From Hofstenia miamia (Eukaryota; Xenacoelomorpha; Acoela), in contig SCFE01000075.1 in NCBI GenBank assembly GCA_004352715.1, positions 633,506 to 697,505 on the forward strand: DNA of 64,000 bases, written 5' to 3'. The translations under genes and the position numbers were made by a program. Positions 34,440-45,919 of the stretch are shown one piece after another. Below the pieces are notes generated by a model. That model was not told the origin of the DNA. It searched no databases and was given only the letters and a program-made list of their open reading frames with translations. Position 1 is the stretch's first letter; every line of letters begins with the position of its first letter.

Positions 34440-36760
34440 GGTACTGGTTGTTGGTATCGGCCAGATTACTTGCTTTTCGTATAATTGTTTGTAAATATTG
34501 TAAGATTTAGTGTATATAAGCATGTAAAACATCTTGCACTAAATAAATTGTACGTATTTAGCGTCAATGTTAACGTAATATATAAAAAACTTTTTTCACT
34601 CAGATTTTTTCAAAATTTGTTGTGTATACACTATTTACAATATGTTGACATAAAAATATATACTTGCTAAAACAGCTACTTTCCTCAGGCCAATTTGTGA
34701 CTGGCGTTAAATATAAGGGAGAATTTTGAAAAAGTGTGCTAGATAACATTTAGCGCAATTTTCAAGGCTATTTAAAAAATGAAGATTATGAATACTGCTT
34801 GCCTAATTCATTGAACACATAAAATATCAGTGGAAGCTAACAGACACTGGAGCAGCAGCCAAATCAGATGCTGCTTGACTTATTCAGTAAACTGCCGTTG
34901 TTTTGACCACAATTTTTCCCGAGATATTCTAAAATATTCAAAGTACTTAGTAGGTGGGAAGGTAGTCAAATTTTAGCAGAAGTGTATAGCTAAGCACGCA
35001 CTGTTGATTATTAAATTTAGCAACTAAATAATTTACAAATTAGAGAGTTTATCAAAATTTTGTCAAGCACGCACTAGTGATTTTTAATCTGCACAATCGT
35101 TCATTTTAGAATGGATTTCATTAAGAAACAACATGTCTTACAGCAATAAAAGAATTACCAAAAAGACGTAAGGACCATTCTCAACAGATTGTGTGAATAT
35201 GAACACCCTACGAAGTTCTTTTTTGATCAATTACTGTAATTAGTTCGAATAACATTATGCAAATACGCATTTTTATAAAGAAATTGGTTGGAAAAGTGTC
35301 ATAATTACAAACAAAGATGGAGATGTGGCATATTTTTGTGAACTGCCCTGCCCCGCCCAAACAGAATTTGTGCAATACCCCATTTTCACGTGTTGATATC
35401 TGCCCCACACTGCCTCACGTTTTATATTCTACTGCCCCAAATTGGCCTACTAAAATTCTACTCCAAACTTCTTACGATATTTTATAGCCACCATATTTGC
35501 TCTATGACAATTTTCATTGCACTATTCCACGCCACCACTCAAATATTCTGAATCTTTACTTCCTAAAAGATAGAGAATCGTTTTTTAAATGTCATCTCTA
35601 CTATTGCTAGCAATAGGAATTTAGTAACAAACCTGACGCCAATGCATATTAATAACATTATTAATTGCAAAATGAAATTAAATTTTAACTCTGTAAAGCT
35701 TTTTATAAACCTAATATTTTATGTAATATATTTATGCAAGGACAATTCAGGGCCGTAATCACGGGGTGCAGGAGGGTGCATCCCCAAATGAAGATGATTG
35801 CACCTCTAAATATAAATTAAAAAAATCTGCTGCTGAGTGTCGCTAGGCTACATAATCTTGAAAAATCAAAACTGAATTTGAAAAGAACCATTACTAGCTC
35901 CAATGTTCATATAGAGAATACTTACTTTTCTATCTTGCAGATGTCGGTAACCCTATTCTACATGGATTTTTTCTGCAACTCAGGCTTGAGAACCGAGGAT
36001 TTCCTTCCCCTATGAAATACTAGATTGGATTAAGATACATAAACGAAATTTTAGCAAATATTCTTCATATCAACACCATCAAATTATAACATTCACTAAA
36101 GTAGTAGATTATTATCAAATCTGAAAATTTAGAGATTTTTTTAATATACTTAATATTAGTTTTAGTCGAAATGTAAATAGAGTTCTCTTCTGAATATTTA
36201 GTGAAAAGATTCAATTAGCATTTTTTGTTCAAAAGTTATGGAAGGGGTGGGGTCCACCCCGGTAGTGTTGAAGAGTTCCAAAACGCCCAGTAGAAATAGG
36301 GTTGAACCTCAAAATGCATCTAACTCAAACTTGCATATGAAATATTTTTGGTTCGGTCAAATTAAAACAATTGTGAGGAAATATGTGGCACTATTTATAT
36401 TGAATACTTGTAACAGTTCTTTTCTTACTGCAAATGACTAGGTCGTGAGAAAAGTAGAGATCGGTAACATAAACACTGATGTTCTAAAGAAAACAACAAT
36501 ATACTTCAGCTTTGTAATACAATGTTTTGATAGTTATATTGGACCATCATATTCATGGATCATTGCAAAGCCGGCTACAACGTCTTAAAATTTGGAAATA
36601 TTGCATCAAAAGCATATTTACCAAAAATAACTCTAAGCAAAAATATGCTCAATAAAAACTTTAGAACATATCTACATATTTTCGAACAAATTAGGCCTAC
36701 ATGATTTCCATAATATTTTCAGATATCCAATATGCATTTATTTGATTATTTGATAATTTT
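34440..36760. other. AT-rich sequence, no gene seen; possible MITE ends
   Basis: No gene is supported. A CTGCCCC/GCCCC-rich patch at 35345-35450 and the string CAGGGCCGTAATCACGGGGT at about 35747-35767 look like terminal or subterminal parts of hAT-type MITEs, but I could not find their partners. A GC-rich imperfect palindrome GGGGTGGGGTCCACCCC lies near 36243. Confidence 0.4.
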
Positions 36761-36769
36761 TCAAATAGT

Positions 36770-37860
36770 TTACTAAAGAGGATGGCTAATGCAAATGGGC
36801 CTATAATTTTGTGCATTTAGAGGATCGCCTTTTTTATATATAGGTCTGATGTCAGATTTCTTAAATATATCCTGGAATTCATTATCAATAATGCCTTGGC
36901 TAAATGCGAATAGTAGATGTTCACTAAAGATATGAAAATGACGTTTAATAATAAAGATTGGAAGATTATAGGATGCAGTTGACTTATTTGTGTCTAAATT
37001 TTTTATTATGGTTTCTAGTTCATTTGCATTTACGAGTCTAAAAGAGAAATATGTTTTCCTGGGAATTTATTAATATTTGTCTTTCTCTTATATTGGGGAA
37101 AATTGAAATTGCCAAGTTCCTTAAAAGTTGCAGTTAGGTTGTCTATTATTCTTGTTTTTTCTGTGGTAGTTTGATTATCAATACTTAATTCATTAATATC
37201 AGTTGAAATTTCAATACTTTTTCCCACAATTTTATGAATATATGGGCATTTTTCGTTTGTATTATTTAGTTTTAAGGCAGATTTTTTATTTCTTAATTGT
37301 TTAATAATCCTCTTTGATTTTTCGTAATTAGTCCAATTAGTTGTTGTTGGTTCTGTTTGAGCGAAGATCAGACAATTTTCTTTTAATACTTACTAGTTCA
37401 TGTATGTCACTATCGTCGGCATTTGATAAAGCAAACTTACGGGGTTTGCGGTACTCAATTGGTGGCGCTTTATTAACTGCATTTGAAATTTCTTTTGAAA
37501 TATAATTAATCATGCAAGATCCAGATTTTAATGTGTATATATAGTTGAACAATATGTTTTTTCAAAAGTGTTTTCATTATTTCGTCTGAATAATTTAGAT
37601 AATCTCTTGCATAAATTATTTTAAATTTATTGGCTTTGGTAGTTATATTACTTATATATGTGCAAAGACATGGTCACTGAATAATTCAAACATGAAGGAT
37701 TTAAAAACTAAGTCTTAATTTGTTAGGAAGTAATCAATTAAATTGTTATGTCGTGTAGGACAGTCAGTATTTACACAATGAAAATCGTATGATGCACAAA
37801 ATTCTATTAACGATTTTTTTCAAGATTATTAAATAATTTATATTAAAGCCACCAAATTTA
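36770..37860 (-). pseudogene. LINE endonuclease-to-reverse-transcriptase fragment
   Basis: On the minus strand an endonuclease end is seen first (LIEFCASYDFHCVNTDCPTR, then NNLIDYFLTN and FSDH, about 37820-37670), followed by a linker with SIKRKLSDLR (about 37400) and the start of the reverse transcriptase (IRPIYKKGDPLNAQNYRPIC, about 36860-36790). The remaining reverse transcriptase is absent, and several frames are broken. CR1/Jockey-like by eye. Confidence 0.7.
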
Positions 37861-37989
37861 CATTTGCAGAATATTAAAGATCATTTATTTCGGAAATTTC
37901 ATTTGCCTTAAATTTTAAATAGTCAATATGATAATTCTTATTGGGATTGCATGTGATATTAATCAGTTCTTTATGGAATTTATTTTCAA

Positions 37990-38190
37990 ATGATATAATT
38001 TCTCGGCGGTGGGGAAAAAATCAATGGATGTTGGAGGGTTGAGACTCAAGATGTAATTAGCAGCAGTACAAGCATGTTCGAAAAACAAGTGAAGGGTGTG
38101 ATGTTTCTTGGGATGACGAATAGAGTAAGTGACAACATCATCAGAGCGAGTAGAGCGGGAATTAGAGGACGTAATGAAACTACTATTTAA
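37990..38190 (-). pseudogene. CR1-like LINE fragment, same family as 19508-22600
   Basis: The minus frame RSTRSDDVVTYSIRHPKKHH, followed by LNPPTSIDFF, is nearly the same as the C-terminal region of the LINE at 19700-19900 (RSTRSDDVVTFSIRRPKKHH). Only about 65 codons remain. Confidence 0.75.
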
Positions 38191-38351
38191 CACAGATCTT
38201 TGAGTCAATGCCATAAGTGCACAATAGACTGAAAAAAAGTTACCTTCCTTTGCAGGAACATTCAATCAGGAAACATCAACATCAAAAACGAATGTCAAAC
38301 AACTAATTGAGGAAATATAAGCTAGGAGTGGGTTTTCATACCAGTACCCAC

Positions 38352-39028
38352 CAGAGTTGGAACCGGGCCGGGCCTTTGGACGGGCCGGGCTCAGGCCTGG
38401 AATTATTGGTGGGCATACGGGCCGTTCCAGGCAGGTACCGGCCTGAAAAATTTAAAACTCGGGCCGAAATGTATCATGTCTGAAATTGAATGTATGTTCA
38501 TTAATTGAATAAGATGATAGGTTGAATTCAGTGGATCAATTCATGTGAAGGCTTATTAGAATAATATGTGAGCAAATGCATACATAAAAATCGGCGTGGG
38601 AAGGAATAATTCATAGTTAAAGTTCAGATTAAAATAGCTAGCGGTCGAATGAATTTCTTAATTCATGCGTCAAATGAAATGACTTTGTCCACACTCTTTG
38701 GGAAATTATTTAAGATAAGGCGAGCAAATAGTCAATTTGTTACCAGATCTGTATCTTGAAAGGAAACAAAGACATTAGAAACTCTTACTAAATAACTTGA
38801 TTGGATAAACATAAATAGTAAATATGTAGATGAAATGAGATCTCAAATGAAATACAATAGAAATGCACGTTGAATACATGTACATGTAGAACATTCAAGA
38901 AAAATGTATAAAACGATAAATTTTGTCACCCGCTACGGATTTCAAAGTAATTCGGGCCTGATGTTTTTCATGTTGGTACGGGCCGGGCTCGGCCGGCATG
39001 ACAATATACGGGCCCGGTTCCAACTCTG
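38352..39028. mobile_element. hAT-type non-autonomous element with perfect 8-bp TSD
   Basis: Target duplication GTACCCAC is exact at 38344-38351 and 39029-39036. The terminal repeats CAGAGTTGGAACCGGGCC (left) and the inverse of GGCCCGGTTCCAACTCTG (right) match over about 18 bp without mismatch. Subterminal zones are dense in GGGCC, CGGGC and GGCCTG words; the middle is AT-rich and non-coding. The well kept ends suggest fairly recent movement by a hAT transposase supplied elsewhere. Confidence 0.88.
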
Positions 39029-39508
39029 GTACCCACCCATTACCAAATGATTAATACCTTTACCCGTAAAATCCTTACACGTACGTACCTGTACCATGAA
39101 TGTTGTACCTGTGCTCGCCCATAAAAAATTGAATGGTAATAATGCAGAAAAAATCATTTATTGCCGCTGTCAGTTTATCAATTTATTAATTGTAATTTAC
39201 AATACATGTAAATGTCTACACTGTAATAGAATTAACTACTTATCTTACATTACAACTTGTTTTATCAAGAAATTCTGGTTGCAAAAAAATCTATTATCAA
39301 ACATGAATTTAAAAAACGAAAATATGTACAAAAAGACTAATGGATAAATCCTCAAATTACTAAGAGTTCATTGACATTATCTGGAAGAAGACCGGATCAC
39401 TTGGTAGTTATCGTGTTGGAAACATTGCTGGCTGCCCTCTCCGACTTGTTCTGAGTCTATGGAATGGCATGGTAATCCTGAGCAATTGATGTAAGAGATG
39501 GAAATTGA

Positions 39509-41240
39509 TTATTGTTCATCTTCCCGAACAATAGAAGATTTGTGTTTTTGGGTAGAATCTTCATGCGATTCTAGAAGGAATTTCGTGTTTGAAATTACCC
39601 TGGGGCACCACAAACTCACACGTTTTGTCATTGGAGTCATCCAGCAGAACATGTTTTGACTTTGGCATTGCAGTGACATAAGCAACTGTCTCAAATGAAG
39701 ACAAGTGATTTCAAATTTGTTCCTTGCACTTTGAACTTCAGCAGGTTTTAGCAACTCGTGAACATTGAAGCATGGATCCAGAACTGTTGCTATATAATGG
39801 TAGAAGGTAATTTTTCCGAGACATTTATATTTGAGTTCTTTGGTGAGCTTCATTTAAAAATCCTTACGGAATGAAATTTTATAGTATTCAACATATTTCT
39901 CAAAGTAATTTCTTCCTTTTGTAAATTGGGATCACCAGTGAAAGGATTGCTTCCTTTTTTACTGCCAAAATTTTCAGAGATTTCTTAAAATAATTCAGTT
40001 TTCACCAAAGATTGCAATGCTCAGCGATGACATGACGCCAGGTAAATACTGTTGTGCTCAGTGTTAATTTCAATTACCTTGTCCCAATTTTGGTAGATTG
40101 ATTTCAGCATGTAGTAGATAAAGTTAAAGCAGGTCTCTATATATTGAACTAATGCAGTTTGTAGGAAGTCATTAAGTCCGCTCATCTTGAAATATCTCAC
40201 CACCTCCTTACATTGCTCAATGACTTCTGAAATTTCAGATCTCGAATTTACTGCAGCATACTTACAACAAAAACTAGTGTTGTGGGCAGAACAGGAGAGG
40301 CTATTCAAATCAGATGTGAGGGCTTGCACCAACTTGCTCTCAGAAATGAATGGTATTCTAAACTGCAAGTCACTGATATCGTTTGGTTTCTTTCTCATAC
40401 TCCTGTCAGACTTGTCAATTTTGAGGAAGTTTGGTTCGGTTCGCCTTGGCTCGCTACATAAAATCTTTCAATGAGGCTCATTTCAGCTCGATATTTTTTC
40501 AAAATATTGCGTTCTCACTATTTTTTACAATTTTGGTAGATTGATTTCAGCATATCTCTTCCTATTATTTATTAATCATTTCTAAAATAAGATTTTAAGA
40601 AAGGCATATTGAAGGAAAATACAAAAAATCTGAATAATCAAAATAAAAATCAGTACTATAAATTTAATTTGCTTAAAAAAGGCTCGTTGTATATCCAATA
40701 CTCTGCTCAATCTCGGCTCGGCTTGTTAAAAGCTCAGCTCGTTGAAAAGTCTGCCTCCTGTACGCAAAGCAACGCCATTTTCAGCTGTAGTTCTTTTGTA
40801 ATAAAAATGAAGAGTAATTGCAGTGTAATCAAAACAGTTGTATTTATCCTTCCAGTTATCTGCGTCAAGGAAAACACTGGTACGTCAGTAGAAAGCGATT
40901 ATACCTGAAGGCTAATATCTGAGTGAATAGTAGCCTTTACCTTCTTTTATATGTCAGGTAGAATTCTCCTTGTAAATCTGCTACGGTCCAAAATCAAGTC
41001 CTTTACCTCGATTTTCTTTTGGTAGTTCTTCTTTCCTATGTCAATGAGGTCCTGTGCTACAGATATAAGACACGTGTATTCTATGATTGATAGAGGTTGG
41101 AAGTTGCCAGCAATCCATTTTGCAATGTCTTTGCTTAGATGAACTTTGTCATGGCTGCTTACATTGCTGTTATTTGAGAAGGCCATGAAGGATGTTATCT
41201 TAGTGGTGCTATAAAATTTAGATGATGAGGTGGGAACCAC
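39509..41240 (-). pseudogene. hAT family transposase relic (ZBED-like)
   Basis: Three minus-strand blocks come in family order. 41240-40947 has VHLSKDIAKWIAGNFQPLSI, then CLISVAQDL and SRFTRRILPD, as in the region after the BED finger. 40398-40021 has LSCSAHNTSF, EVVRYFKMSGLND and FNFIYYMLKSIYQNWDKV, equivalent to the C-x-AH and TRWNS-x-YxML boxes. 39853-39509 has KITFYHYIATVLDPCFNVHE, the LDPRFK box. The DUF659 part between the first two blocks and the C-terminal dimerisation domain are missing or unreadable. The first block exists twice only because of the assembly duplication 40622-43042. Confidence 0.75.
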
Positions 41241-41831
41241 AAAGGCTATGCCTAAATAGGACAGTCATGCAGCGAAGAAACGCTCTGTCTCTGGCCTGTG
41301 AGATAGCTTCTGGCCAGCGTTTGCTGTGCCTTTCCTGTGAGGCAGATTTGCTGTGTCACAGGTAGTTATGATCCGACAGATTATTATTGCCCCTGTCGCA
41401 CAGTTTCAAACACTGGAATGCTTTGCATTTCAGTGCAGAGAGACTCCTGTATTTTTCTCGGATCGTTATAGTAGCCAGTCGGTGCTCTCTAAAGTTACCA
41501 CCATTAGTATCCTTGGTTGGCCAAAGTGAGAGAGGCGCAACCCTCTCAACTGAAGTTCGGCCTTTGGCTTCATTCTGCTGATCAGACTGAACACAAATCA
41601 GCAGTCTGCGTGCAAGGGGTTGCCAGAGGTTTCTCAAGATCAAACCGGCCTGGTACACTTCTAGGGGTTAACGTCCGGAACCAGATCGTGGATACACCCA
41701 CTCATCAGTCTGTCGACTGTTTGATTAACCCCACCATAGATGATGAGGCAACACAGACATGCACCTTTAATGTTCTTTTCCCATTCTTTAGGTTGAATAC
41801 CTGCACCTGTAAACACCTTTTAGAAGCCGCA
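40622..41831. repeat. First copy of a 1.2-kb assembly duplication
   Basis: Repeated without visible change at 41833-43042 (offset 1211), with a single N at 41832 between the copies. Carries the N-terminal block of the hAT relic. Confidence 0.9.
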
Positions 41832-41832
41832 N

Positions 41833-43042
41833 CAAAAAATCTGAATAATCAAAATAAAAATCAGTACTATAAATTTAATTTGCTTAAAAAAGGCTCGTTG
41901 TATATCCAATACTCTGCTCAATCTCGGCTCGGCTTGTTAAAAGCTCAGCTCGTTGAAAAGTCTGCCTCCTGTACGCAAAGCAACGCCATTTTCAGCTGTA
42001 GTTCTTTTGTAATAAAAATGAAGAGTAATTGCAGTGTAATCAAAACAGTTGTATTTATCCTTCCAGTTATCTGCGTCAAGGAAAACACTGGTACGTCAGT
42101 AGAAAGCGATTATACCTGAAGGCTAATATCTGAGTGAATAGTAGCCTTTACCTTCTTTTATATGTCAGGTAGAATTCTCCTTGTAAATCTGCTACGGTCC
42201 AAAATCAAGTCCTTTACCTCGATTTTCTTTTGGTAGTTCTTCTTTCCTATGTCAATGAGGTCCTGTGCTACAGATATAAGACACGTGTATTCTATGATTG
42301 ATAGAGGTTGGAAGTTGCCAGCAATCCATTTTGCAATGTCTTTGCTTAGATGAACTTTGTCATGGCTGCTTACATTGCTGTTATTTGAGAAGGCCATGAA
42401 GGATGTTATCTTAGTGGTGCTATAAAATTTAGATGATGAGGTGGGAACCACAAAGGCTATGCCTAAATAGGACAGTCATGCAGCGAAGAAACGCTCTGTC
42501 TCTGGCCTGTGAGATAGCTTCTGGCCAGCGTTTGCTGTGCCTTTCCTGTGAGGCAGATTTGCTGTGTCACAGGTAGTTATGATCCGACAGATTATTATTG
42601 CCCCTGTCGCACAGTTTCAAACACTGGAATGCTTTGCATTTCAGTGCAGAGAGACTCCTGTATTTTTCTCGGATCGTTATAGTAGCCAGTCGGTGCTCTC
42701 TAAAGTTACCACCATTAGTATCCTTGGTTGGCCAAAGTGAGAGAGGCGCAACCCTCTCAACTGAAGTTCGGCCTTTGGCTTCATTCTGCTGATCAGACTG
42801 AACACAAATCAGCAGTCTGCGTGCAAGGGGTTGCCAGAGGTTTCTCAAGATCAAACCGGCCTGGTACACTTCTAGGGGTTAACGTCCGGAACCAGATCGT
42901 GGATACACCCACTCATCAGTCTGTCGACTGTTTGATTAACCCCACCATAGATGATGAGGCAACACAGACATGCACCTTTAATGTTCTTTTCCCATTCTTT
43001 AGGTTGAATACCTGCACCTGTAAACACCTTTTAGAAGCCGCA
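41833..43042. repeat. Redundant copy of 40622-41831 (probable misassembly)
   Basis: All ORFs here duplicate those in the first copy residue for residue, which is implausible for an old transposon relic and points to an unmerged contig overlap. Confidence 0.9.
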
Positions 43043-43090
43043 AATCCAAGAACAACAACATCAGCAGAATTTTTTATTGTTCCAAATGAA

Positions 43091-43136
43091 TACATATATA
43101 TATATATATTTATATATATATATATATATATATATT
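43091..43136. repeat. (TA)n microsatellite
   Basis: TA tract interrupted once by TT, immediately after the duplicated block. Confidence 0.9.
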
Positions 43137-43726
43137 ATTAATTGTACAAATGACAAAATTTGAATTTTTTATCAGCTTGTCGAATTTATAATTTTTTACA
43201 TCACTTCATATCATAATAAGTATCTTCTGGGATTCTGGAATTTGATTGCATAATAAAGACAACAACAGGCAAAATCTATTTAATTTATTAGTATGCATTA
43301 TACAACAATGATATGATTCAATTTACAGGCATATTAATTTCTCAAATTTTTTTATTATTATAGTAATGATACCAGGAAACCCAATCTCCAAAACGTGTAC
43401 CCATTTTCATTTCAAAAGTGTTTTCATGATAGTCATCTTTAATATTATAAAATGCATTTGGAAAGTAGGATTTCAAAAAGTGTCATAAGTTGTATATTTG
43501 AAAATGTCAAATCAATTCATTGAGTTATAAGCAGATGCATCAATAATATTACCATATACTCTACAGCATGGAACTGCTCTTTGTCGACATGCACAATAAG
43601 TTTCTGGAATAAGTTAAAAAACTATTAGATCAAATACAAATTTGAAAATAGTTAGAAAAATACTAATCAGTATAAATTGGAGGCTCATTATAAAAAATGA
43701 TAAATTATATAAAGAAATGCTTTAAT

Positions 43727-44336
43727 TTGCTTGGAATGTATTTATAAATTAAATTTACTTGCAAAATAGCTCTGTTTGCAATTTATGGAATTGCTTTCAA
43801 TTTCAGAAGTTTACCGTTTGATAAAAAACTGAAGTGCTCTGCTAAATGTTGGGTAATCGAGGTCAAAATATGCTTACTACTCCCTTGAACTGAACAGTTC
43901 TTTTTTGAATTTTATAAGCAATGTTGAAAAGCTAACTATTCCATCCTGAAAAGCAACATTGTCCAATTATACTACAAAAAGAATGCTTCTGTGAAATAGA
44001 ATGATAATCTACAAGTCTAGATCGTCTTTTGGTCTTACAGAAGAGCTTATTGAAATTGAATACAAAACATCTTCCATAGCTTGTTACTAACTTTTTGAAA
44101 TTTAGCCAGTAACGAAATAAGGTAAATTATATTAGACATAATTGTTTCTTCATCAAATTATTGTATGATGCGAATGATAGCAAAGCGTAGTTTTCCTTTT
44201 AAGATACTATGGATTCACATATCCTAGAAGCAATTAATCGTTTACAGATATATACTAAATAGTAGGCTTTGAATGTATTTATAAATTAAATTTACTTGCA
44301 AAATAGATCTGTTTGCAATTTATAGAATTGCTTTAG
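43727..44336. repeat. Pair of about 70-bp direct repeats, 540 bp apart
   Basis: GAATGTATTTATAAATTAAA, TTACTTGCAAAATAG and CTGTTTGCAATTTAT occur in the same order at about 43734-43797 and 44271-44334 with two or three mismatches. No inverted ends or coding sequence accompany them. The remainder of 43140-45030 is AT-rich with no gene seen. Confidence 0.7.
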
Positions 44337-45039
44337 AAGTTATCGTTTGCTATTGAAAGACGTTCTGATAGCTTCTTCATTGCTCTTGGATAAAGATATA
44401 GGAAATACTGAATAAAATTTTAAAATAAAAATGGTTGTTTATGAACTATATTATTCATTAATTTCATATTCAAGGAACTATATCAAAATGCCTAAATTCT
44501 CAAGCCTTCAACAATATTTTCATTAACTCACTGGCTGAAATTTAAACATTCTAATATAATATAATATGTAAGAAAATTTATCCACTGAAATAATTCTGTT
44601 CCTTCTCTCGTATAGAAGCACATCTGATCGTCATTCAACAGACGAGGGCTTCAAGAAGTCGATTATTTATAGAAAATTACTGTCAATAACGCATATAGTT
44701 TCAGTAACTGATGACTAATATTCTTACAGGTTTTTACAATATTATATTTTACATTTTATTATTTTGAATTATTAATTTACCGCATAATATATCGCATAGA
44801 AAAGCTTTTGTATACTAACTGTTTTTGCTAACTAATTTGCTTTAAGAACGAGAACGCAAATCATTGCAGGAATGAATAAAATAGATTCTATTTGAAATAG
44901 TTCAGTTTCCTACGAAAAAATTTAATCAAATTTGCCGGCAATCGCAAAAACCAAGACTAATTCACAAAGTCGTTAGAATTCTGCAACAAAATTTATTATT
45001 GAAATTTTTATTGGCTACTAATCACCAAAGAAATCTACT

Positions 45040-45210
45040 ATGAAGTATATATTGTCATTCTTAATTGCGGCACTCACTGTTTTCTTCTATGTGCAGGCGA
45101 CTTGTCTACAATCTCATGAAATGCCCGAAACATGCTCGGAGTGTTGCTCGCAAGAATGTTACTATGGTGGTGGGAACTATAGAGTTGAAAATGTGCGTCT
45201 TTGTAAATAA
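45040..45210 (+). CDS. Small secreted cysteine-rich peptide precursor, novel
   Basis: A 56-residue frame starting at ATG 45040 opens with a classical signal peptide (MKYILSFLIAALTVFFYVQA, cleavage expected after VQA). The predicted mature part is 36 residues with six cysteines spaced C-x9-C-x2-C-C-x3-C-x14-C and includes CSECCSQEC and a YYGGGNY stretch. AATAAA begins two bases after the stop (45212-45217), and another lies at 45304. Short Cys-rich secreted peptides serve as antimicrobial peptides, protease inhibitors, signalling or venom components; I cannot assign this one to a named family. The tract TTCTTCTATGTGCAG inside the signal sequence also looks like a splice acceptor, so a different 5' exon is a real alternative. 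Confidence 0.55.
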   Translation: MKYILSFLIAALTVFFYVQATCLQSHEMPETCSECCSQECYYGGGNYRVENVRLCK

Positions 45211-45211
45211 G

Positions 45212-45217
45212 AATAAA
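45212..45217 (+). terminator. Polyadenylation signal after the small peptide gene
   Basis: AATAAA two bases after the TAA stop; a second AATAAA is at 45304-45309. Confidence 0.4.
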
Positions 45218-45654
45218 ACTTTCAATACTTACTCGTTTTTTGCAACATTTTTATGTACGTCTATTATACTTCCCATTGAAAATTATAAAAATTATTGTTT
45301 GCAAATAAAACACATATTTATTAGAATCTACATTACAATACCAAACTTTTATAATTAAAAATTACCTGCTACGCGTGTTTTGCAACTAGAAAATTATTTT
45401 TGTCAAACTAATCAAGTCCCCTCAGCAAAATTTTTGTGAGAGAATGATGTACAATTATAGTAGTTTTCAAAATCTAGGAAAGTATGAAGGAAAAAAATTG
45501 CCATACAAATCTAAGCTTCCGAAGGTACGAAATTCAACTGATTTCCTTTCAGAAATGTTACAAGTTGTGAAATTATAATATCTATTAACAGTTTAAAAAA
45601 TAAATCTAGCGGACCTTCATGCATTCCAACTTGGTTTCTTAAGATCCCATGTGC

Positions 45655-45915
45655 ATTTGTTACGGAGTCAACACCACAACTTGTGATGCCTCGTACATGT
45701 ACTTCATATGGAGATCGTAGTTTTTCTGCTTCAGGGACACTGCTTTGGAATAAGCTACCGATTTACATCAAGCAGTCCTCGTCATTAGTGACTTTTAAGA
45801 AAGATCTGAAGACACATCTCTTTAGAAACCACTATTACCCATAATTTCGTTGTTCGCTCTTGAATGTACTTTTGTATAGTGTGAGCGTAATATTGTATAA
45901 TAATAATAATAATAT
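45655..45915 (+). pseudogene. LINE 3' end fragment, L2/CR1-like
   Basis: The plus frame contains CTSYGDRSFSASGTLLWNKL, then KQSSSLVTFKKDLKTHLFR and a stop near 45842, the standard C-terminal end of L2/CR1 type LINE proteins (GDR-FS, LWN-LP, FK-LKTHLF). An (AAT)n tail at 45898-45915 closes it. The next LINE starts immediately after. Confidence 0.75.
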
Positions 45916-45919
45916 ATTA

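Noticed and set aside
45065-45358. 97-codon ORF overlapping the small peptide in another frame
   Set aside because: It has no signal peptide or conserved motif, runs into AT-rich sequence past the AATAAA, and begins inside the peptide's signal-sequence codons.
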